Assembly (NCBI GenBank): GCA_051878835.1
Contig: JBJEKW010000019.1
Location: 1 to 16,318 of the forward strand
Direction of reading: 5' to 3'
Length of the DNA: 16,318 nucleotides
From: Olsenella_K sp051878835
GTDB lineage: Bacteria; Actinomycetota; Coriobacteriia; Coriobacteriales; Atopobiaceae
Below, in pieces: positions 1 to 5,483 of this stretch (positions within the stretch are counted from its first letter, which is position 1; each line of letters begins with the position of its first letter). The notes under the pieces were generated by a model, which was not told the origin of the DNA, made no database searches, and saw only the letters and a program-made list of their open reading frames with translations. The translations under genes were made by a program, and so were the position numbers.

Positions 1-1459
1 GGCTGGTACTCGCAGACGAGCCCGCAGACTTCGACGAGCCGTCCGAGCTCGACGCGGAGCCCGCCTGCACGGCACCCTCGCGCTCGGGCGATGCGCTGAC
101 ATTCGTGCCGTCAGACGTCACGGTCACGGTTCCGTTGGCTCCCGTGCCGAACACCTGGGCGCCGCAGGCCGCCAGCGCGTCCAGCACGCCCTGCTTTGGG
201 TGGCCGTAGTCGTTGCCCAGCCCGTACGAGATGACCACGATCTTTGGCGACAGGGTGCGCGCCAAGGACACGTCGGTGCCGGTGTCGCTGCCGTGGTGGG
301 CCACCTTCAGCACGTCCACGTGTTCGCCCACGTCGCCCGCGATCTCGTCCTTGGGCGCGTCCCCGGTAAAGAGGAACGAGGTCTGCCCGAAGCGCACGCG
401 GATGACGAGCGAGTAGTCGTTCAGGTCCTCGGAGCTCACGGACGCGTCCGGCCCCAGTATCTGGATGTCGTAGCTGGTGGTCCCCGGGGCCACGATGTCC
501 TTGCCCTTGCTGCCCGCGTTTATGGTGAGGCCCTTCGCTGCCACGGCGCCCGTGAACGACTCGAACGCCTGCGTGTTGGCGGTGGCATTGGGCGCCCACA
601 CCTCGCCGATGTCGAACTGGCGGATGACGTCGGCCATGCCACCGATGTGGTCGGCGTGGGGATGCGTGGCCACCAGGTAGTCGATCCTGGTGATGCCCAG
701 GGCCTTTATGTCAGAGACCACCTTGGGGGCCTGGTCGGGCTCGCCGACGTCTATCAGCATGACCTTGCCGTCCGGCAGCTGCACCAGCTCGGAGTCGCCC
801 TGGCCCACGTCCAGGTAGCGCGCGGTCAGCGTGGCGGGTGGCGCGTTCTCGGCCGGCAGCAACCTCATGGCCAGCGAGCGCAGCTGGTCTGCCTTTTCCT
901 GTCCCTCATGCTGGGCTATGTACGCGCAGGCCGAGTCGATGCGCGCCTGGTAGTCGTCCCTGGACGTCTGCGCGGGGTCCACCTTCTGCAGGCTCACGGT
1001 CAGCGCTGGCGTGGCATCCGTCACGGCATCGTCGGTGCCCACGTCCACGCTGGACGGGCTGACCCCCGCCACGCCCAGCAGCGTGCCGTCCGAGGCAATC
1101 CACGAGTCGTTCGCCGCGCTGACCTGGTGCGTTCCGCTGGTGACCTCCAGCTGACCCCCGCCGGGGGCCAGGGCCTGGTCGGAGCCGTCGTCGCCGTGCT
1201 CGTCGGCCACCGTCAGGTACAGCGGCCAGTCGTCCGTGGGGGCGCCGCCCGTGTCGACGGCATAGGTCAGCTTCCCGGTGGACGGGGCAGTGGGCTCGGA
1301 GCTGGCCGCCGTGCTGGTCGTGGCCTGGCTAGAGTCCTCCTTCGAGGAGTCGCCCTGCCCCATTCCCATGCACGAGCCGATGATCCCTATGGCCATCAGC
1401 ACCAGGAAGACGACGAGACAGCCGCGAAGGCAGCCCTTCTTGCCCCCAGCCATTACCAT
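1..1459 (-). CDS. ComEC-like metallo-beta-lactamase-fold hydrolase, membrane-anchored, 3' end outside window
   Basis: Predicted extracytoplasmic MBL-fold hydrolase of the ComEC/Rec2 C-terminal type. It is 486 codons long with no stop before the window edge. A basic N-terminus leads into one hydrophobic segment (about residues 9-28) ending in IIGSC, which could be a lipobox or a simple membrane anchor. An Asp/Ser/Thr-rich region without a recognised family follows to about residue 210. The MBL domain then begins with LDVGQGDS (from 216), HPHADH (266-271), GDA (366-368), AHHGS (387-391) and a later YGHP, which are the metal-binding set. The last ~35 visible residues are rich in Ser, Ala and Gly, like a wall-spanning linker. 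ATG at 1459 is chosen because GGAGG lies 5 nt upstream; ATG at 1453 is possible. It lies 51 bp after paaK, behind a hairpin. There are no ComEC membrane channel segments, so this is the stand-alone form. Substrate is unknown: nuclease or phosphodiesterase are both possible. Confidence 0.85.
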   Translation of the reverse strand, partial: MVMAGGKKGCLRGCLVVFLVLMAIGIIGSCMGMGQGDSSKEDSSQATTSTAASSEPTAPSTGKLTYAVDTGGAPTDDWPLYLTVADEHGDDGSDQALAPGGGQLEVTSGTHQVSAANDSWIASDGTLLGVAGVSPSSVDVGTDDAVTDATPALTVSLQKVDPAQTSRDDYQARIDSACAYIAQHEGQEKADQLRSLAMRLLPAENAPPATLTARYLDVGQGDSELVQLPDGKVMLIDVGEPDQAPKVVSDIKALGITRIDYLVATHPHADHIGGMADVIRQFDIGEVWAPNATANTQAFESFTGAVAAKGLTINAGSKGKDIVAPGTTSYDIQILGPDASVSSEDLNDYSLVIRVRFGQTSFLFTGDAPKDEIAGDVGEHVDVLKVAHHGSDTGTDVSLARTLSPKIVVISYGLGNDYGHPKQGVLDALAACGAQVFGTGANGTVTVTSDGTNVSASPEREGAVQAGSASSSDGSSKSAGSSASTS

Positions 1460-1474
1460 GCGCACCTCCAAAGG

Positions 1475-1502
1475 ACGCCGCCCGGCCTGCGTCGGGCGGC
1501 GT
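1475..1502 (-). terminator. Perfect 10-bp hairpin after paaK, probable intrinsic terminator or attenuator
   Basis: ACGCCGCCCG (1475-1484) and CGGGCGGCGT (1493-1502) pair perfectly around an 8-nt loop. On the minus strand it starts 8 nt after the paaK stop and is followed by CCTTT, a weak T-run, then directly by the GGAGG ribosome site of the MBL gene. It therefore probably ends or reduces transcription from the ior-paaK operon. A translational role for the next gene cannot be excluded. Confidence 0.6.
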
Positions 1503-1510
1503 CGCACCTG

Positions 1511-2746
1511 CTACTTGTAGCGCTCGTCGAACACGCGCTTGGACTTCTTTTCGCTGCGGGGCAGCACGCCCAGCTCGACCACCTTCACCAGCGGGGTAAA
1601 GCCGATGCGGCTCTTTACCTCGTGCGCCACCTGGCCTGCCAGCTCCAGGAAGTCCTGCGTGCCGTCCGTCTCGACGTAGATGCGCATGGTGTCGCGGCCC
1701 TCCAGGTGCGAGATGTGGATCTGGTACTCGCTGGACAGCTGCGGGAACAGCTGCAGCACCTCCTCGATCTGCTTCGGGAACACGTTGACGCCCTTGATCT
1801 TCATCATGTCGTCGCTTCGGCCCACGATGGTGTCCAGCCTGGGGAACTTGCTGCCGCAGGCGCACTCGCCGGGGATGATGCGGCTGATGTCGTGCGTGCG
1901 GAACCGGATCAGTGGCGCGCCCTCCTTCACCAGGGTCGTGATGACTATCTCGCCGGTCTCGCCGTCGGGCAGCACCTCGCCCGTCTGGGGGTCGATGATC
2001 TCGATGTAAATGAAGTCGTCCCAGTAGTGCATGCCGTGGCCCTGGTCGCAGCTGATGCCGATGCCCGGGCCGTACACCTCGGTCAGGCCGTAGATGTCGT
2101 AGGTCTTTATGCCCAGGCCCTGCTCTATGCGCTGGCGCATGCGGGCGCCCCAGCGCTCGGAGCCTATGATGCCCTTGCGCAGGTGGATGCGGTCTTCCAG
2201 GTGACGCTTCTGGATCTCCTCGGCCAGCAGGAGCGCGTAGGACGAGGTCGAGCACAGCACGGTGCTCCCCAGGTCCTGCATGAACTGCAGCTGCTTCTCG
2301 GTGTTGCCGGGGCCCATGGGGATGGCCATGGCGCCCAGCCGCTCGCAGCCGGCCTGGAAGCCGATGCCCGCGGTCCACAGGCCGTAGCCGGGCGTTATCT
2401 GCACGCGGTCGGTGTTCGTGACGCCCGCCATGCGGTAGCAGCGCTCGAACTGGATGGCCCAGTCCTCCACGTCCTTCGCCGTGTAGGGGATGATCACGGG
2501 CGTGCCCGTGGTGCCCGACGAGGAGTGGATGCGCACGATCTTCTCCTCGGGAACCGCGCTGATGCCCAGGGGGTAGGCGCGCCTGAGGTCGTCCTTCTGC
2601 GAGAAGGGCAGCCGCTCGAAGTCCTCCTGCGAGCTCACGCCCGATATTCCCAGCTCCTGGAGCCTGCGCCCATAGAAGTTCTGCGAGCGCAGCAGGCGCT
2701 CGATCTGTTGGTTCACGTGGTCCAGCTGGTCGGCACGCATCTGCAT
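1511..2746 (-). CDS. paaK: Phenylacetate-CoA ligase (arylacetate-CoA ligase, AMP-forming)
   Basis: Cytoplasmic 411-aa adenylate-forming enzyme of the PaaK family, which interconverts an arylacetate plus ATP and CoA with arylacetyl-CoA, AMP and PPi. Visible motifs are the phosphate-binding loop SSSGTTGTP (75-83), the YGLTE motif (219-223), DGETGEIVIT (261-270) and the hinge/C-terminal region GRSDDMMKIKGVNVFP (309-324). These are in family order, and the length is near the usual ~430. ATG at 2746 has GAAAGG about 8 nt upstream. It lies 48 bp after iorB on the same strand, so the likely substrates are indoleacetate, phenylacetate or 4-hydroxyphenylacetate. No paaABCDE ring-epoxidation genes are next to it, so a role in aerobic phenylacetate degradation is not supported here. 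Direction in vivo is uncertain: aryl acid activation or, coupled to iorAB, release of arylacetate. Confidence 0.92.
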   Translation of the reverse strand: MQMRADQLDHVNQQIERLLRSQNFYGRRLQELGISGVSSQEDFERLPFSQKDDLRRAYPLGISAVPEEKIVRIHSSSGTTGTPVIIPYTAKDVEDWAIQFERCYRMAGVTNTDRVQITPGYGLWTAGIGFQAGCERLGAMAIPMGPGNTEKQLQFMQDLGSTVLCSTSSYALLLAEEIQKRHLEDRIHLRKGIIGSERWGARMRQRIEQGLGIKTYDIYGLTEVYGPGIGISCDQGHGMHYWDDFIYIEIIDPQTGEVLPDGETGEIVITTLVKEGAPLIRFRTHDISRIIPGECACGSKFPRLDTIVGRSDDMMKIKGVNVFPKQIEEVLQLFPQLSSEYQIHISHLEGRDTMRIYVETDGTQDFLELAGQVAHEVKSRIGFTPLVKVVELGVLPRSEKKSKRVFDERYK

Positions 2747-2794
2747 GGTGTTAGCCTTTCGTTAGAGGGTTTTGCAAGGGCCGATTCCCGCGGC

Positions 2795-3397
2795 CTAGCC
2801 CCATGCCAGGGCCCGCAGGTTCAGTTCCCACAGCCGCTGGGGCAGGCGCTGGCGCAGGGCCTGCGCCATGTCGTCCGAGGTCAGCCCCAGGGCGCCCGTG
2901 CGCGCGGCCACGCCCAGCAGGACCACGTTCAGCACCTTGGTCGAGCCCAGCTGCTCCATGGCCAGCGTCCCGTCCACCACGTGCAGGCGCTGCGGCTCCA
3001 CCCGAGTGCGCAGGGCGCCCATGATGGCGTCCATGTCGTAGGCAGGGCCACCCGTGGAGGCGCTCACGGGCACCACGGGGCGGCTGCTGACCACCAGGAC
3101 GCCGTCGGGCGCCAGGTAGCCCAGCTGCCGCAGGGCCTCGGCGGGCTCGAAGGCCAAAAGCAGGTCCGCCGTACCCCGTGCCACCTGGGGCGTGGCCACG
3201 CCCTCGCCCATGCGCAGGTGGCTGAACACGCTGCCGCCGCGCTGGGCCATGCCGATGGTCTCGGCGGTCTTCACCGGGATGTGCCGGTCCATGGCCGCCG
3301 TGGCTATGAGCTTCGAGGCCAGGATGGTGCCCTGTCCGCCCACGCCGCACAGCACCACGCTGGTGGTGCGCCGGCCGTCGCCTAGCTGCTGTGTCAC
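2795..3397 (-). CDS. iorB: Indolepyruvate ferredoxin oxidoreductase, beta (gamma-domain) subunit
   Basis: Small subunit of the oxygen-sensitive 2-ketoacid:ferredoxin oxidoreductase that converts arylpyruvates plus CoA to arylacetyl-CoA, CO2 and reduced ferredoxin. The 200-aa protein has the POR gamma-domain glycine-rich motif GVGGQGT (18-24) and the family signature GMAQRGGSVFSHLR (49-62). Its length matches the family. The start is GTG at 3397, which overlaps the iorA stop codon (GTGA, 4 bp). GGAGG lies about 9 nt upstream inside the end of iorA, so translation is probably coupled and the two subunits made in equal amounts. paaK follows 48 bp downstream without a clear terminator. Confidence 0.93.
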   Translation of the reverse strand: MTQQLGDGRRTTSVVLCGVGGQGTILASKLIATAAMDRHIPVKTAETIGMAQRGGSVFSHLRMGEGVATPQVARGTADLLLAFEPAEALRQLGYLAPDGVLVVSSRPVVPVSASTGGPAYDMDAIMGALRTRVEPQRLHVVDGTLAMEQLGSTKVLNVVLLGVAARTGALGLTSDDMAQALRQRLPQRLWELNLRALAWG

Positions 3398-5271
3398 AGT
3401 CGCTCACCTCCGCTGATGGCCCCCGCCGGGCACACCTGCTCGCACAGGGTGCAGCCCGTGCACTGGGTCTGGTCGATGGCCGCCTTTCCGTCCTTCCAGT
3501 ACAGCCCGGGGCAGCCCAGCTGGCTGATGCAGCGTCCGCAGCTGATGCAGCGGTCGCGGTCCACCTGGGAGTGCGCCTGGGGCTTTGCCAGCACCACGCA
3601 CGGCGACTTAAAGATGATGGCCTTCACGCCGGGCTGGTCCACGACCTCGCGCACGCACCGGACGGCGGCCTCCTGGTCCAGGGGGTCCACCGTGCGCACC
3701 TCGGTCAGTCCGATGCCGCGCAGCACGGCCGTGATGTCCACGGGCTTCACCTGCTGGCCCATGGCCGTCCTGCCCGTGCCGGGGTGAGGCTGGTGTCCCG
3801 TCATGGCCGTGGTCGAGTTGTCCAGCACCACCAGGGTCAGGTTCGCCTGGTTGTAGTAGGCGTTCACCACGCCCGTGATGCCCGAGGCAAAGAAGGTCGA
3901 GTCTCCCACAAAGGCGAAGCAGGCCGTGTCGAGGTCCACGTGGTAGACGCCCTGGGCGATGTTTATGCCGGCGCCCATGCACAGGCAGGTGTCGCACATG
4001 TCCAGCGGGTGGGCGTTGCCCAGCGTGTAGCAGCCGATGTCACCGCAGTAGATGGTCTTTCGGCCCTTCATGGCCACCTTCACGGCATAGAAGCTGGCCC
4101 TGTGGGGGCAGCCGGCGCACAGCACGGGCGGGCGCACGGGCAGCTGGGGCTCGGGGGCTGAGGACTTGGGCTTCCGGTTCGCGTCGTCCTTCTGGCCCTC
4201 GCTCCCTGCCTCCTGGGCCTGTTCTAGCGACCCCAGGAACGTCCGCAGCATGGCCTCGACGCCCTCCAGGGTGTTCTCGCCCGCCATGGGCGCGTCGCCC
4301 GTCAGCTTGCCGCGCACGCGCACGTCGATCCCCTTGGCCCCCGCCAGCTCCAGAAGCGAGCGCTCGATCACGGGGTCCAGCTCCTCGACGCACAGCACCT
4401 GGTCCAGGCCGTCCAGGAACCCCTCGGCCATCTGGTCGGGAAACGGGAACGGCGTCGCCACGCGCAGAAGGCGCGGGCGCTGGTCGGCCGGCATCATGCG
4501 GCCGAGCACGTCTAGCACGTAGGTGTAGCTGACGCCGTGGGTGGCGATGCCCAGGCGCGGCGTCGTGCAGGCGTCGCCTGCCGGCAGGACCTGGTTTCCC
4601 GCGTAGGCGGACAGCTGGTCCCGCAGGTCCAGGTTGCGCTTCTCGATGAGCTCGTGGTTGCGCCGCGACAGCTTGGGAAAGATGACCCAGCGCGAGGGGT
4701 CCTTCTGGAACCCGTCGGGCTGGCAGTCCCTCCACTGCTCGGGGTCGGCCACCTGGATGGCCTCGTAGCCGTGGTCGATGCGCGTGGTGGGGCGCATGAG
4801 CACGGGCGTGTGGTGGCGCTCCGAGAACTCGAACGCGTCCTGGATCATGTGGTAGGCGTCCGCCACCGAGCTGGGGTCAAAGCAGGGCAGCTTGCTGTAG
4901 CGCGCGAACGTGCGCGTGTCCTGCTCGGTCTGGGACGAGATGGGGCCGGGGTCGTCCGCCACCAGCACCACCATGCCGGCCTTCACGCCCAGGTAGGCCA
5001 GGCTCATCAGCGGGTCGGAGGCCACGTTCAGGCCCACCTGCTTCATGGTCACCAACGAGCGGGCGCCGCTCCAGGCCGCGCCAGCCGCCACCTCCATGCC
5101 GGCCTTCTCGTTCACCGACCACTCCACGTACACGTTGCCGGGATTGCGACGGGCTATGGTGTCCAGGACCTCCGTGGAGGGGGTGCCCGGATAGCCGGCG
5201 ACCACGCGCACGCCGGCGGCGAGGGCCCCCAGCGCCATGGCCTCGTTTCCCATCAGGAATTCCTCGTGCAT
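3394..5271 (-). CDS. iorA: Indolepyruvate ferredoxin oxidoreductase, alpha subunit
   Basis: Large, TPP-binding catalytic subunit (625 aa), acting with IorB on indolepyruvate and probably phenyl- and 4-hydroxyphenylpyruvate. The N-terminal pyrimidine-binding domain has GYPGTPSTEV (26-35) and the conserved VEWSVNEKAG (49-58). After a hydrophilic linker (about 350-380) comes the TPP pyrophosphate domain with CAGCPHR (385-391), GDIGCYTLG (410-418) and GDS to N (456-485). The C-terminus has two [4Fe-4S] ferredoxin motifs, Cys 575/578/581/587 and 604/607/610/614. Everything needed for activity is present. ATG at 5271 is preceded by GGAGAGGAG a few bases upstream. It is the first gene of iorA-iorB-paaK. 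A candidate -10 lies 44 bp upstream and operator-like repeats lie farther upstream. The charged linker between the domains looks longer than I would expect, but nothing is broken. Confidence 0.95.
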   Translation of the reverse strand: MHEEFLMGNEAMALGALAAGVRVVAGYPGTPSTEVLDTIARRNPGNVYVEWSVNEKAGMEVAAGAAWSGARSLVTMKQVGLNVASDPLMSLAYLGVKAGMVVLVADDPGPISSQTEQDTRTFARYSKLPCFDPSSVADAYHMIQDAFEFSERHHTPVLMRPTTRIDHGYEAIQVADPEQWRDCQPDGFQKDPSRWVIFPKLSRRNHELIEKRNLDLRDQLSAYAGNQVLPAGDACTTPRLGIATHGVSYTYVLDVLGRMMPADQRPRLLRVATPFPFPDQMAEGFLDGLDQVLCVEELDPVIERSLLELAGAKGIDVRVRGKLTGDAPMAGENTLEGVEAMLRTFLGSLEQAQEAGSEGQKDDANRKPKSSAPEPQLPVRPPVLCAGCPHRASFYAVKVAMKGRKTIYCGDIGCYTLGNAHPLDMCDTCLCMGAGINIAQGVYHVDLDTACFAFVGDSTFFASGITGVVNAYYNQANLTLVVLDNSTTAMTGHQPHPGTGRTAMGQQVKPVDITAVLRGIGLTEVRTVDPLDQEAAVRCVREVVDQPGVKAIIFKSPCVVLAKPQAHSQVDRDRCISCGRCISQLGCPGLYWKDGKAAIDQTQCTGCTLCEQVCPAGAISGGERL

Positions 5272-5314
5272 GCTGCTCCTCTCCTAGCACGCAAGCGCAC
5301 GGTCAATGGGGTCC

Positions 5315-5320
5315 ATTCTA
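5315..5320 (-). promoter_or_regulatory. Candidate -10 box of the iorA-iorB-paaK operon
   Basis: On the minus strand these bases read TAGAAT, five of six matches to TATAAT, 44 bp upstream of the iorA start. No good -35 box is seen at 16-18 bp, so activation by a bound regulator is possible. Assignment is by eye. Confidence 0.3.
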
Positions 5321-5363
5321 GTTGCTGGCATCTTTCGGGCATGTTTCGGAGGCCCGAGCGGCG

Positions 5364-5394
5364 TGAACATGAACAAGGGACGGAGGTTTGTTCA
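5364..5394. promoter_or_regulatory. Operator-like repeats upstream of iorA (TGAACA x2 and TGTTCA)
   Basis: Two tandem TGAACA units (5364-5369, 5370-5375) face an inverted TGTTCA (5389-5394). Within this, GAACAA (5371-5376) and TTGTTC (5388-5393) are perfect inverted repeats 11 bp apart. The cluster lies about 45-75 bp upstream of the candidate ior -10, where an activator could bind. It could equally be a transcribed hairpin; no regulator gene lies next to it. Confidence 0.35.
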
Positions 5395-5404
5395 CCGCCC
5401 AATA

Positions 5405-5468
5405 CAGCGAAAGGCACAGTTCGGTACGTTCTCCCTCCTTGGAACGTCCGAAACCGTGCCTTTCGCTG
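5405..5468. repeat. 64-bp imperfect palindromic intergenic repeat, copy 1
   Basis: The ends CAGCGAAAGGCAC (5405-5417) and GTGCCTTTCGCTG (5456-5468) are perfect 13-bp inverted repeats, and ACGTTC/GAACGT (5426-5431, 5442-5447) pair again near the centre. A diverged copy sits at 12629-12694: left arms match at 24 of 29 positions and right arms at 20 of 28. Copy 1 begins 15 bp downstream of the mgtA stop codon. It may act as a terminator or as an mRNA 3'-end stabiliser for mgtA, but there is no T-run. No coding capacity is seen. Confidence 0.75.
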
Positions 5469-5483
5469 CGCACATGCGCCCGC

